64,000 bases of DNA from Chengkuizengella sediminis (GCF_010078385.1 NZ_SIJC01000004.1:405941-469940); one strand, 5' to 3'. Counted from the stretch's first letter, positions 35,625 to 44,672 are shown. The notes: generated from the letters alone by a model not told the origin. Program-made: numbers and translations.

Positions 35625-36113
35625 ATGGGTGTTTTCGATGAAAACCTCTGTGATTGTTGTGTGTGCCCAATGGAGTGTGTTTTAAAGGAGTTGGTTGGGG
35701 TTAGTGCTCAGCAAATACTAATTATTCCTAATACTGTCGATGAATTTGTATTTCAAGAAATTAGTGACGTAAAAGACTTTTTATTATTTTCTACAGATCA
35801 AGTTCTTCCGATAAGCAATATTTTAAGTATTCGATTTTTAGATAATGATATTAGCGTAATAGATAATATTGAGAACAGAATAAAACTAAAGCCAATCAAA
35901 AAAAGTAATGGTGAATGCAGTTGCATTGAAAATAAAACTACTAACTTTTTAAAAACAATGATAGGAAAAGATATACAAAGAATTACGCCTGGATTTAATT
36001 TACCAGGTACTATTATCGATGTAGGTAAGGGAATTGTTGTTGCTAGAGGAAATCCTGATAATAGAGTTTTATCAATCATATCTACATGTAGAATAAGTAG
36101 AATTTTACTTTAA
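35625..36113 (+). CDS. Cys-rich hypothetical protein, 162 aa, two repeats
   Basis: The protein begins with a dense cysteine motif, FDENLCDCCVCPMEC (Cys9, 11, 12, 14 and 18). Two diverged repeats of about 55 residues follow, roughly ELVGVSAQQILIIP to VLPISNILSI and MIGKDIQRITPG to VLSIISTCRISRI. No signal peptide or membrane segment is seen. Similar CDCCVCP proteins occur in Bacillales as uncharacterised proteins (recognition from memory, moderate), some in spore context. Metal binding or a disulfide role is possible. It has an AGAAGG ribosome binding site. Confidence 0.7.
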   Translation: MGVFDENLCDCCVCPMECVLKELVGVSAQQILIIPNTVDEFVFQEISDVKDFLLFSTDQVLPISNILSIRFLDNDISVIDNIENRIKLKPIKKSNGECSCIENKTTNFLKTMIGKDIQRITPGFNLPGTIIDVGKGIVVARGNPDNRVLSIISTCRISRILL

Positions 36114-36171
36114 TGTGTTTCATCATCCCCTTATCATTTAAAGAAGGAATAAAATATTTTTAAAATATTTT

Positions 36172-37104
36172 CTATTTCACATAGAAGTTATAAATAGTTG
36201 AAAGATTTCCATTTAGCCAATTAGTACCGCTCCAGTTTTTATATTCATCAGGTATGATGAATCCTGATATAAATTTATTTAAGGACACTTTGTTTCTGTG
36301 TGCTTCCTTTGTCGTTCCTATCATATATGATAAATAATTAATTATTGTATCACATAACTTTAGTGTTCCTATTCCTCCATGGCCTGGTATAACAGTTTTA
36401 ACCTCCATTTGTTTTATATTGTTTAAAATACTTATAAATTCTTCTGGATTATAAATAGGTAGATGTAGTTCTTCAGTAACAAGATCCCCCATGAAAGCTA
36501 TCTCTTCCGCAGGTAAGTACATAAATGTATCACTAGGTGAGTGTCCTCCCCCCAAACAATGTAACTCCACTTTCCGATTTGAACCGTATATAACCAAATT
36601 TTTTTCAAAGGTAAGTGAAGGTAATACAATTTCCATATAAGGTAAATCTTCTAAGACTTTAGACATTTCCTTATATTGATTTGATAAACTATTCTTCAAA
36701 GGAAGATGAGTTGTTGTATCAATCTGGTTTTTAAGGTTTTGAAGGTATTCCTCCATATCTTTTTGTTCTTTCGAGACATCGTGAATTACATTTTGATCTT
36801 TGCACCATTTACGTGTTAAAGAAGTAGAAATAATTGTTGCATCCATATATACTTGGTTTCCAAACACATGGTCTATGTGGTAATGACTATTTATCAGATA
36901 CTTTGCTTTTTTACCAGTCATCTTTTCAGCCTGTATTCTTAGCTCCTGGGCAGCCGAAGGAGTAGCAAATGAGTCAAAAATAAGTAACCCATCCCCTAAA
37001 TCCACAACCCCTGCATTACTCCATGCTCCTTTACCAGGTTTAGCGATTGCTGCATACACGCCATCAGAGAGGTTATGTAAAGTGAAATATTCTGTTTCCA
37101 TCAT
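36172..37104 (-). CDS. MBL-fold metallo-hydrolase
   Basis: The 310-residue protein is a metallo-beta-lactamase-fold hydrolase. NSHYHIDHVFGN near residue 73 is the HxHxDH zinc motif, CLGGGHSPSD carries the next His, MGDLVTE the Asp and VIPGHGGIG the last His. The glycine-rich HSPSDT and PGHG loops are intact, so it should be active. It is close to B3-like or quinoprotein-relay-type MBL enzymes, but the substrate is not known. GAGGAG lies upstream of the ATG. A terminator of the neighbouring methyltransferase lies upstream of it. Confidence 0.82.
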   Translation of the reverse strand: MMETEYFTLHNLSDGVYAAIAKPGKGAWSNAGVVDLGDGLLIFDSFATPSAAQELRIQAEKMTGKKAKYLINSHYHIDHVFGNQVYMDATIISTSLTRKWCKDQNVIHDVSKEQKDMEEYLQNLKNQIDTTTHLPLKNSLSNQYKEMSKVLEDLPYMEIVLPSLTFEKNLVIYGSNRKVELHCLGGGHSPSDTFMYLPAEEIAFMGDLVTEELHLPIYNPEEFISILNNIKQMEVKTVIPGHGGIGTLKLCDTIINYLSYMIGTTKEAHRNKVSLNKFISGFIIPDEYKNWSGTNWLNGNLSTIYNFYVK

Positions 37105-37177
37105 ATTTAATTTCTCCTCAAGTATCTATAATTATCTAAAATGAAAATTATCATCTACCCTTTTAACATTGATAATA

Positions 37178-37213
37178 CCAAAACAACTCTGACACAAACC
37201 TGTCAGAGTTGTT
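37178..37213 (-). terminator. Terminator between methyltransferase and MBL genes
   Basis: AACAACTCTGACA pairs with TGTCAGAGTTGTT around a 6-base loop, a 13-bp perfect stem. It is followed by T runs in both directions and ends the methyltransferase transcript. Confidence 0.85.
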
Positions 37214-37267
37214 CATTTTTTACCGCTACTTAATTCTGTATCAATAACAAATGTCGATGGAAATTGT

Positions 37268-38152
37268 TTACTCCCTATTTTTTACTACTCCAAAAGTAAT
37301 TTTCATATTTGGAGCATAAGTTAAAGATGAGTCAATGTTGAATACTTTAGAAAATCGTAGTTCTGCTTCATACTGTTCCTGTGCTTCATCAAATGAAGTT
37401 CCGCGCTCTATTAAAGCTTCTATAAATTCTTCTTTTTCAGCAGGAGATGAACCTAAACCCTCTTCCTTGAGTGAATCATATAAACTCTGCTTATCTGTTT
37501 GAATAGTGTTATAATCAAGAAAATTCACTTTGTCACTAATTCGGCAATCGATGTTTTTTACACCTAATTCACTTAGGTATGTCGGTAGTTTAATCCCGAT
37601 GTTTCCATCTTTGCCATTTCGTTTTGTATCTTTTTCAAACAGTTTTTGAAGAAACCCAAGCTGAATTATTTCTGATTGATCATAATTATTAAGATGATAT
37701 GAAGACATATTGGAAATCCAGTGTGGTTCAAAACATATAATATTGCCCTTATCAATAACTGAATTGATCATTTTTTGCAACATTTTTTTGGGGTCAGCCA
37801 TATGTAATAGAAAAGCATGGCAAACTGCTATATCATACTTACTTTCTAATTCAATCTCAGTCACATCAGCTACAATAAATTCAACATCATATGGAAGGTT
37901 TTGAAACAGACTCTTAGCTTTATTAATCAATTGTTGCCCTTTATCGATGCCTTTATATGTTGAACCTTTTGGTAATAGAGGTAATAGTTTAATTCCCAAA
38001 TAGCCGTATCCACAACCATAATCAATAATACGTACGGGTTTAGAAATCTTCCAAACTGAATTCACTAGAAACTCTAAATAGTCATCGTTATAATATAAAT
38101 CTCTAGTGTTTCTTAAATATTCCAGTTTGTTATCCCAATAATAATCTTCCAA
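37268..38152 (-). CDS. Class I SAM-dependent methyltransferase
   Basis: The 294-residue protein has motif I RIIDYGCGYGYLGIKLLP near residue 40, a motif II aspartate in YKGIDKGQQ, and the later IAVCHAFLLHMADPKKMLQ. These are typical of the UbiE/COQ5-like class. The C-terminal 100 residues are specific and not recognised. The methyl acceptor is unknown. It is monocistronic; the ATG has a weak GGAGTT-type site. Confidence 0.85.
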   Translation of the reverse strand: MEDYYWDNKLEYLRNTRDLYYNDDYLEFLVNSVWKISKPVRIIDYGCGYGYLGIKLLPLLPKGSTYKGIDKGQQLINKAKSLFQNLPYDVEFIVADVTEIELESKYDIAVCHAFLLHMADPKKMLQKMINSVIDKGNIICFEPHWISNMSSYHLNNYDQSEIIQLGFLQKLFEKDTKRNGKDGNIGIKLPTYLSELGVKNIDCRISDKVNFLDYNTIQTDKQSLYDSLKEEGLGSSPAEKEEFIEALIERGTSFDEAQEQYEAELRFSKVFNIDSSLTYAPNMKITFGVVKNRE

Positions 38153-38308
38153 TACAACAAACTCCTTTCACCATGTTTAGTTAGTATCTTTTCTTTCAAT
38201 ACACCCAGAAAGGAAATTGCTAATTATATGGTAGAAATCAGTTTTTTCCATTCTGGGATGTAGCTATATCTTTGCTTGATGGAGATGGAAGTAGTTTTTA
38301 AATTTTAC

Positions 38309-38662
38309 TCATTCATTTATCACTGTTACTTTTTGTGCTGTAGCTTGCCCTGGATATGACTCTGCCATTACACTAAACCATACTTTTACTTTTTGACCTA
38401 CTTGTAAATCGCCTACTTGCAAATCATCAGGTATATAAAACCAAACAGCACTACTACCCTTTCCATTTAAAATATCTTCAACGGAATATGATTGTACATC
38501 TTCTTGAGAAATACCTCCAACAACAAGAATTCTATCCTTGTCTTTGCTAATAATATAACCTTCTTCACTCATAGTACCCTCTTCACTGTTGTTAACATCA
38601 TTAGAACAAGCAACAGATACACTAGTAATAATTAACAATAAAAGAAGAACCCAGTGCTTCAT
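38309..38662 (-). CDS. DUF3221-like lipoprotein
   Basis: The 117-residue protein starts with a lipoprotein signal peptide ending VSVAC (Cys19). After it comes GYIISKDKDRILVVGGISQE and VKVWFSVMAESYPGQATAQK, the OB-fold-like pattern of DUF3221 (YobA-type) lipoproteins of bacilli. It is anchored outside the membrane; the function is unknown. Its leader contains a 20-bp tandem repeat (38691-38739). AGGAGG precedes the ATG. Confidence 0.8.
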   Translation of the reverse strand: MKHWVLLLLLIITSVSVACSNDVNNSEEGTMSEEGYIISKDKDRILVVGGISQEDVQSYSVEDILNGKGSSAVWFYIPDDLQVGDLQVGQKVKVWFSVMAESYPGQATAQKVTVINE

Positions 38663-38690
38663 TTGTGTTACCTCCTAAATATAACAGTAT

Positions 38691-38739
38691 TTTTTAGACT
38701 GTGTAATCATTTTTTAGACTGTGTAATCATTTTTTAGAC
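38691..38739. repeat. 20-bp tandem repeat in the DUF3221 promoter region
   Basis: TTTTTAGACTGTGTAATCAT occurs twice back to back (38691-38710 and 38711-38730) and a third partial copy of 9 bases follows. The repeat lies 28 bases upstream of the start codon and could alter promoter spacing or supply duplicated regulator sites. Confidence 0.8.
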
Positions 38740-38831
38740 GAACTAAAAGTATAAAAAGTTGCAAAGATTATATTTATGTTCACTATTATTAAAGGTCATT
38801 TTTGAAAAACTCGATCTGAATCTACACATAT

Positions 38832-38890
38832 TAAAAAGCAGTAATTCCATTATTTTTTGAAGGATTTACTGCTTCTTTTAGAAATAACTA
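38832..38890 (-). terminator. Terminator of alcohol-dehydrogenase-type gene
   Basis: AGCAGTAA (38837-38844) pairs with TTACTGCT (38876-38883), with extra pairing inside. Minus-strand T residues follow. Confidence 0.65.
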
Positions 38891-38927
38891 TAAATTTGTA
38901 ATTTGTATGTATTGAGGGGAATATCCA

Positions 38928-39926
38928 CTATTTTTTAATTTCAATAACTAACTTTCCTTTAACACGACCCGACTCCTGTTTTTGTAAAGCAGTAATGCAT
39001 TCTTCAAAGCTATACACAGTATCAATGATTGGTTTAATCTTCTCTTCTTCAATTAACATTGTAATTTCTCTAAGATCTTTTCCATTTGTTTCTAACCTTA
39101 CAAAGCGATAAAAAGCATCTTTAGATCGAATTAATTTCATCAGTTTCTTTTCTTTTAAACCAAGGATAATTCGTAATATTTTATTTATCCCCATTTCTTT
39201 TGCAGAAATAGGATCTATATGCTCCGCAATGCTAACGATTCTTCCTTTATCTTTAATTACTTTAAATGCATCTAGTGTATACTGACCACCTAATGTCTCA
39301 AATACAATGTCCACATTTGAAACGATTTCCAAATAATTTTGTTTTTTATAATCAATAACTTCATCCGCACCTAATGCTTTTACCCAACTCACATTGCTTG
39401 TACTTGTTGTAGTAATCACATAAGCTCCCTTTGACTTGGCATATTGAATTGCAAATGATCCCACTCCCCCAGAACCTGCATGAATTAGTACTCTATCTCC
39501 TTTTTTCATCTGTGCCAAAGTTAATGCTTGTAAAGATGTTATCCCTGCAAGTGGAATACATGCTGCTTCTTTAAAGCTTAAGTTTTTCGGTTTTGGAGCT
39601 ACATAGGAACTCCCTGTCATAATGAATTCAGCAAAAGTTCCAGGGTTCGGTGTTCTCGAATATACCTCGTCTCCAATTTCAAATTCTTTTACATTTTTAC
39701 CTTTTGCTACTACTAGTCCACTAACATCAAATCCGATTCGAGCAGGGAATGTTAACTTACTTATCGCTTTAAGTTCCCCGTGTATAATTTTATAATCAAT
39801 AGGATTAATACTAGCCGCGTGGCACTCTATGAGTACCTCATTTTCTTTTGGAGTTGGTTTATCTACTTCCTGAAACTTTAAATTGCTTTTTGTATCACCA
39901 TACCCCAATATTGTCAATGCTTTCAT
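38928..39926 (-). CDS. NADP-dependent quinone oxidoreductase-like protein (MDR family)
   Basis: The 332-residue protein is a medium-chain dehydrogenase/reductase without the catalytic zinc cysteines. CHAASINPIDYKIIHGE gives the N-terminal fold, and VLIHAGSGGVGSFAIQYAK near residue 145 is the nucleotide-binding loop. IDYKKQ and GRIVSIAEHI follow as in quinone oxidoreductases. It probably reduces quinones or enones with NADPH. It is monocistronic and the ATG follows AAGGAAG. Confidence 0.88.
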   Translation of the reverse strand: MKALTILGYGDTKSNLKFQEVDKPTPKENEVLIECHAASINPIDYKIIHGELKAISKLTFPARIGFDVSGLVVAKGKNVKEFEIGDEVYSRTPNPGTFAEFIMTGSSYVAPKPKNLSFKEAACIPLAGITSLQALTLAQMKKGDRVLIHAGSGGVGSFAIQYAKSKGAYVITTTSTSNVSWVKALGADEVIDYKKQNYLEIVSNVDIVFETLGGQYTLDAFKVIKDKGRIVSIAEHIDPISAKEMGINKILRIILGLKEKKLMKLIRSKDAFYRFVRLETNGKDLREITMLIEEEKIKPIIDTVYSFEECITALQKQESGRVKGKLVIEIKK

Positions 39927-40105
39927 TTAATGCACTTCCTTTAAATTGATGTAAAGCGAGTAACTAATATGTATTTACATTATTATTGTTGATTTCTGAA
40001 ATACCTATTCTAAAGGATACATCTTACATTGAGTTAATTCAACCTGTTCAAAGAGTACCAGTTATTTCGACATACTTTACTGTTCATTCTTTTTAAACAA
40101 AATAA

Positions 40106-40139
40106 TCACCTCCTAAGATACTTGTATCTCAAGAGGTGA
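40106..40139 (-). terminator. Terminator after tandem-domain protein gene
   Basis: Minus-strand TCACCTCTTGAGATAC pairs with GTATCTTAGGAGGTGA (one mismatch), followed by TTATTTTGTTT. It lies about 80 bases after the stop. Confidence 0.6.
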
Positions 40140-40217
40140 CCTCATAGAATCACTTTGAAGAAAAGATTGATTATTTTTCTGTATGCACTGTTCAATAATT
40201 ATTCTTTGAATGGGGGA

Positions 40218-41072
40218 TCATCTAAGTACATTCTTCATTGCTCGATTAATTTTCTTTGCAAAAATAATAGGATTTTCAATTTGTTGAACATAAACATATG
40301 GAAGCTGGGGTTCGCTATGTGGAAAACCTTCAACGAGAGTACTTAAGATGCCCTCTTTTGACAACATAGTCATGAATTCATAGACTTCATGTTCTTGTAC
40401 AGGTATACGTCCAATATTGAGGGCTCGCCCTTGTGAATCCAAACTTACAAAACTAAAGATTGCATCGGTAAGTGTAGGTGAATGTGTACCAAACCTACCT
40501 AATATTTTTATCGAATGATATTGAGATAATCCAATGCTACAGAAATTTTGCTGTAGTGGAACAGGTATTAAAAAGCCTCCTACAATTTCACTGAATTGAT
40601 TACATAAGTATTTTATTTTTGAGTTATTTTTTGTTTTTTGATAATAAGGAGGAATTATAGGTAAAGTTTTAAGTGCCGGAATTAATTTCATTGCAAATGT
40701 AATAGGATTTTCAATTTTCTCAACATAGATGATTGGAAGAGTAGGTTCACTAAATGGATAGCCTCTAACAATTTTATACACAATCCCTTCTCTAGATAAA
40801 GCGTTAATAACAGCAGGGATATTTTGTTCTAACACCGGTATGCGCCCAATAATAAGAGCTCTTCCTTGTGAATCAAAATTTTCAAAATCAAAATAAGCAT
40901 CAGTTACCATAGTCGAGTTAATAGCAGGCCGACCTAGCATTTTTATAGGTATGAACTGAGATAATCCAATGGTGCAAAAAGGTGATTGTTGTGTCACAGG
41001 TAGTATGGTAAATCCACCAATAATTGAAGCAAAATAATTGCAAAGTGATTGTTGTGTAGAAATATAATTCAT
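40218..41072 (-). CDS. Two-repeat protein resembling DUF1259
   Basis: The 284-residue protein has two homologous halves, about residues 10-135 and 150-280. Each contains a CTIGLSQF / CSIGLSQY block, then LGRPAINSTMVTDAYFDFEN or LGRFGTHSPTLTDAIFSFVS. A DSQGRALIIGRIPV block and SEPTLPIIYVEKIENPITFA follow. The second part of each half resembles DUF1259, which I recall from LpqO-type proteins, but the match is partial. No signal peptide is seen. The gene has GAGGAG upstream and a downstream terminator. Function unknown. Confidence 0.65.
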   Translation of the reverse strand: MNYISTQQSLCNYFASIIGGFTILPVTQQSPFCTIGLSQFIPIKMLGRPAINSTMVTDAYFDFENFDSQGRALIIGRIPVLEQNIPAVINALSREGIVYKIVRGYPFSEPTLPIIYVEKIENPITFAMKLIPALKTLPIIPPYYQKTKNNSKIKYLCNQFSEIVGGFLIPVPLQQNFCSIGLSQYHSIKILGRFGTHSPTLTDAIFSFVSLDSQGRALNIGRIPVQEHEVYEFMTMLSKEGILSTLVEGFPHSEPQLPYVYVQQIENPIIFAKKINRAMKNVLR

Positions 41073-41302
41073 TTTTTTACTCCTCTCAATTTTTCCATAT
41101 ATCTAATCATTATTTTATGTAAACTCAAATTGTAGGGTTCAGCTGAATATGAAACTTATTTAATGTTGGTTTTGAATAAAGTTTGATCATTCACTAATTT
41201 GAACAATATCATCATATGTACGATTACCTACTAGCAATATTGATATGAATTCATGTTACACTTCATGGACTTCACATCTTCTTATACGAAAGTATTTTAC
41301 TG

Positions 41303-41333
41303 ACTATCCGATCTTTTTTGGATAGTTTTTTTC
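41303..41333 (+). terminator. Orphan terminator
   Basis: ACTATCC (41303-41309) pairs with GGATAGT (41320-41326), followed by TTTTTTTC. No intact plus-strand gene lies upstream, so it may be left from a lost gene. Confidence 0.6.
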
Positions 41334-41410
41334 AATAAGTATGGATAAATTGATTGAAATTAGAACATTATATCTAACAAAGTTGAATAAATACGAAAGG
41401 CTTAAATAGA

Positions 41411-41640
41411 TGCTATTATGTTACTGCTCAAGTAATATTTTTTCTCCTTGGGGTTCGTGTTGATAAAAATCCATATGTTTCAAAAAAATGTACAGTGCGG
41501 GACATTGGATACAAAATTTATCAGGAACTGTAAATGCAGTGAATCGATTGATTCCAATATTTAAAAAAGAAGGATATGAATTTGTAATTATTCCAGCGAT
41601 GTGGGATCAAATGACTGAAAATTTATTAATTACTTCATAG
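41411..41640 (+). pseudogene. Remnant of a polysaccharide deacetylase gene
   Basis: One frame reads TAQVIFFLLGVRVDKNPYVS and stops; another continues with TVNAVNRLIPIFKKEGYEFV to the natural end. These are the N-terminal part and the C-terminal helix of a NodB-type polysaccharide deacetylase, joined after deletion of the metal-binding middle. No start or ribosome binding site remains. Confidence 0.6.
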
Positions 41641-41911
41641 TTTCATATTTTAATTGTTGCCTGAAGTCTCCTTCCTTTACTAGATGCTACCTAACCTATA
41701 AACACGCCTCTACTTTCAAATAGCATCTTTCTTACTTCTCCTGAATGAACTTTTTTTAGATAGCAGATTTATTTTATCTAATATGAAATGGCAAAATAAG
41801 TGTGGAAATAATTACAAACCCTATTTAAATAAAAATTTGAGACTATATGAATTAAATATCAGTCTAATTAGTAATATTGAAATTTCAATAACAAAATAAA
41901 GGAGTGTAAAA

Positions 41912-42424
41912 ATGGCTATTGGTTTCAGCAAAAATAAATTACTCAGAGAGAGGGAAGATAGTTTTCTGTCCTTGATAAATGAAAACCAAGAAAAGCTATA
42001 TAGAATTGCATATAGCTATGTAAAAAATAAGGATGATGCTTTAGATATAGTTCAAGAAACAGTATATAAAGCTTATATTTCATATCATAAAGTTAAAAAT
42101 ATTCAATATGAAAACACTTGGTTAACTAGAATTTTGATTAATACATGTATTGATTTTATAAAGAAGAATCAAAAGGTAGTAGCAATAGACATGAAGTTCA
42201 TTGAAAATACAAGTCATTTTAACAATGACAATTTTCAGCAAAAGGTAGAAGTAAAAGAAGCGATTGACAAACTAAATGAAAAGCAGAAGACAGTCATTAT
42301 TTTAAGGTTTTTTGAGGATATGAAGCTAGAGGAAATTGCGAAAATATTAGAATCACCAGTCAGTACTATAAAGTCTATACTTTATAGAGCATTAAACGAA
42401 ATGAATATTACATTAAAGGAGTAA
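41912..42424 (+). CDS. ECF-type RNA polymerase sigma factor
   Basis: The 170-residue protein has sigma region 2 at about residues 25-90 (LYRIAYSYVKNKDDALDIVQ and ENTWLTRILINTCIDF). Region 4 lies at about 115-165 (KLNEKQKTVIILRFFEDMKL and EEIAKILESPVSTIKSILYR). It directs RNA polymerase to a small stress regulon. AAGGAGTG precedes the ATG. The next gene, its likely anti-sigma factor, starts 6 bases after the stop, so the two are co-transcribed and the pair is probably autoregulated. Confidence 0.92.
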   Translation: MAIGFSKNKLLREREDSFLSLINENQEKLYRIAYSYVKNKDDALDIVQETVYKAYISYHKVKNIQYENTWLTRILINTCIDFIKKNQKVVAIDMKFIENTSHFNNDNFQQKVEVKEAIDKLNEKQKTVIILRFFEDMKLEEIAKILESPVSTIKSILYRALNEMNITLKE

Positions 42425-42429
42425 ATGAT

Positions 42430-43350
42430 ATGGATAAAAACAATTTGTATGAATTAAAAGAAGAATACAAAGAGATCCAAATTCCTTCAGAACTTAATCA
42501 AGTCGTACAAACAGGTATCGAAAGGGGAAGAACTAAAATGTATAAAAGAAGTAGAAATAAGTTTCTAAATATATGTGCTAGCTTTATTCTAGGTTTAACA
42601 TTATTAACGGCGAGTGTGAACATATCACCTACTTTTGGCCAATCACTAGAAAAAATACCTTATATGGGGAAATTAGTAAAGGTCCTTCAATTTAATAATG
42701 GTACATCTGAAGGTGGAACAATAACAGACGGGACAGATATAAGTGAAATAGATTCTTTTGAAAAAGACGGATACGAAAATATTGTTATAAATTTCTCACA
42801 AGATGATATGTTGCAGAATGATGTACCAGCTTATGAAGTAAGATATGATGAGAATCCATATGCCATGACCTTTGAGATTTGTGGAGCTAGAAATTTTTCA
42901 GCTGAAGAGGACTTCAAAAAGATACTAGAAAGTGAGTATGTGAAGGATATTTATCAACTTATCACTTTTGATGATTCTTGTATGAGATTTGTAATTGAGT
43001 TTGACCGACCTGTGGAATATAAGATAGAAGAAAGAAAGGACCCTGCAAGTTTAGTAATATCATTAAAAGAAGATGAAAAGTATGAGGAAAAGAAAACATA
43101 TTCATTAAGAACTGTGTCTTTTGTTGAAGGACATTTAGCAGCCAGGTCAGAAGAAACGCTGCATACGATTGGTTATGAATCAAGAGTACTAAAGGATGAA
43201 GATGGTCTGTTTTTTATGGAAATTCAACCTTTTGAAACTAAAAAAGAAGCAGAAAAGAAATTAGAAGAGTTAGGCAAATTAACAGATATAGAAATGTTAA
43301 TTGAAGAAAGAATGGGAATACAAGATCCACAGAGTTATCCATCAGAATAA
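42430..43350 (+). CDS. Membrane anti-sigma factor with large extracellular domain
   Basis: The 306-residue protein has a short cytoplasmic part (residues 1-47), one membrane helix FLNICASFILGLTLLTASVN, and a long extracytoplasmic part of about 235 residues. NISPTFGQSLEKIPYMGKLV follows the helix, as in DUF4179-type anti-sigma factors. The outer part is acidic with Ser/Glu/Lys-rich beta regions and ends in a repeated KKEAEKKLEELG. It would hold the neighbouring ECF sigma at the membrane until a signal arrives. The signal is unknown. A terminator follows at 43427-43465. Confidence 0.8.
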   Translation: MDKNNLYELKEEYKEIQIPSELNQVVQTGIERGRTKMYKRSRNKFLNICASFILGLTLLTASVNISPTFGQSLEKIPYMGKLVKVLQFNNGTSEGGTITDGTDISEIDSFEKDGYENIVINFSQDDMLQNDVPAYEVRYDENPYAMTFEICGARNFSAEEDFKKILESEYVKDIYQLITFDDSCMRFVIEFDRPVEYKIEERKDPASLVISLKEDEKYEEKKTYSLRTVSFVEGHLAARSEETLHTIGYESRVLKDEDGLFFMEIQPFETKKEAEKKLEELGKLTDIEMLIEERMGIQDPQSYPSE

Positions 43351-43426
43351 ATTAATACTCACATTTCGCACTTTATTATACTTTGAAATAAACTCGAATA
43401 TAATTTAAAATTTGCTTGGAATATGC

Positions 43427-43465
43427 AAGCGGTGACTCTAATAATTAGTTACCGCTTTATTTTTA
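43427..43465 (+). terminator. Terminator of sigma/anti-sigma operon
   Basis: AAGCGGTGACT pairs with AGTTACCGCTT (one mismatch), followed by TATTTTTATTT. It lies about 75 bases after the anti-sigma stop. Confidence 0.75.
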
Positions 43466-43551
43466 TTTGTATGTTACCACCAAATCATTTAAAGATTCTC
43501 ATTTTCAATTTTTTCCATCAGATTTAATTGCATCATTTATATTACTGTTTC

Positions 43552-43707
43552 CTATAAAGGTTGTGAATGAAGTACTTGATCTTTCTTTGATTCTGCTACT
43601 ACTGGACTAGCCCCAGTGCCTCTATTATTAGAATTGTGGATACTATCAGATAACCAATAGATAGGTGAACTGGGAAAGCATCCAATTTTCAAGGTTCCAA
43701 ATTTCAA
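43552..43707 (-). CDS. Possible small protein or remnant downstream of DUF2268 gene
   Basis: An open frame of about 58 codons on the minus strand ends at 43552 and could start at TTG 43707. It reads MKFGTLKIGCFPSSPIYWLS and continues hydrophilic. The start lacks a well-spaced ribosome binding site. Small bacillar spore-germination GerP proteins have a similar LKxGxIKIG opening, but this is only a faint resemblance. It may be a fragment. The rest of 43470-43730 holds nothing else I can name. Confidence 0.25.
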   Translation of the reverse strand: MKFGTLKIGCFPSSPIYWLSDSIHNSNNRGTGASPVVAESKKDQVLHSQPL

Positions 43708-43733
43708 ACCTTTTATAGTTGCTACCTTTTATT

Positions 43734-44633
43734 TTATTTTTTCCAAATGCCACAATTTTCTAGTATTTCTTCACTTTTCAATAAAGTAGCTTCTAAAATA
43801 GATACATTATTGTTTTTCATAAATGACTGTACAGCCTGATATCCTACAGCATAACCGGCAAAGGGAGGTAAACCCATAGGTTGAAATCCTTGCTTTTCTG
43901 CTATTTCATCTCCAAATATATAACTACCTACTTTTTCAAAACCTTTGACTTCAAGAGCATCGTTAATGATATTTATGGATGAATTTAACTCATCCTGTGT
44001 AATTGAAGTAACCCATGGTCCTAGTAATTTTTCTCCATACAACTCTTTTGCAAAAGCTTCTGCCAACCCTTCAATCACTAAATAATCACCCACAGATACA
44101 TTCATATGATCCCAATTAAAATAAGAAAAGCGAATATTATGATGAAACTCATGTGCAATAACGGCAGGTATTCTTTCTAGGTTATATTTATTAGGATAAA
44201 TACAAATTTGTATATATCCAGGAATGCCACCAAATCCAGTGTACCCTTTTTGCAATTTCAACTTTTCTGGATCTGCCAAAAAGAACCCTAGTTTTATATC
44301 CTCACTATTTACTTTTAGATTGAATTGGTGGCTGAAATTTATACATTCAGTTAAAACTTTTTTTGTTTTTTTTATCACATCTTCTTTTTTTAGGATGCTT
44401 ATGGCAGTCTCAGCTAACGTATCTTGATTTAAATCAAGGAATCCATTCATTTTAGAAAAGGTGACCACATCATACCCGCCAGCCATGTCTGCTTTCAAAG
44501 GCACATGAATAGCTTGCCATAATTTTTCGAAAGGTTTCATTATTTCATATCTGTAATAATCATCTCTATTTCCCATTGGAAGCTCAAATAACTTTTCATA
44601 CTGCTTCAACGTATCATACACGATAGTATTCAT
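43734..44633 (-). CDS. DUF2268 putative zinc protease
   Basis: The 299-residue protein has HEFHHNIRF near residue 165, the HExxH zinc-protease core of DUF2268, and the third ligand Glu region in VIEGLAEAFAKELYGE about 30 residues later. The Gly-rich CIYPNKYNL and GYAVGYQAVQSF blocks are also family-like. It is a soluble putative peptidase without a signal peptide; the substrate is unknown. It is followed by the MerR regulator gene, both on the minus strand with 39 bases between, so it may be under that regulator's promoter. Confidence 0.82.
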   Translation of the reverse strand: MNTIVYDTLKQYEKLFELPMGNRDDYYRYEIMKPFEKLWQAIHVPLKADMAGGYDVVTFSKMNGFLDLNQDTLAETAISILKKEDVIKKTKKVLTECINFSHQFNLKVNSEDIKLGFFLADPEKLKLQKGYTGFGGIPGYIQICIYPNKYNLERIPAVIAHEFHHNIRFSYFNWDHMNVSVGDYLVIEGLAEAFAKELYGEKLLGPWVTSITQDELNSSINIINDALEVKGFEKVGSYIFGDEIAEKQGFQPMGLPPFAGYAVGYQAVQSFMKNNNVSILEATLLKSEEILENCGIWKK

Positions 44634-44672
44634 TCAAAATTACTCCTAACTTAAGATTTATATATCCTTAGA

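Noticed and set aside
38691..38739. Possible CRISPR repeat
   Set aside because: Units are directly adjacent without spacers; it is a simple tandem repeat. No CRISPR array or cas gene was seen in the window.
40155..40346. Plus-strand frame overlapping the end of the two-repeat protein
   Set aside because: Antisense to a better supported gene, no start signal.
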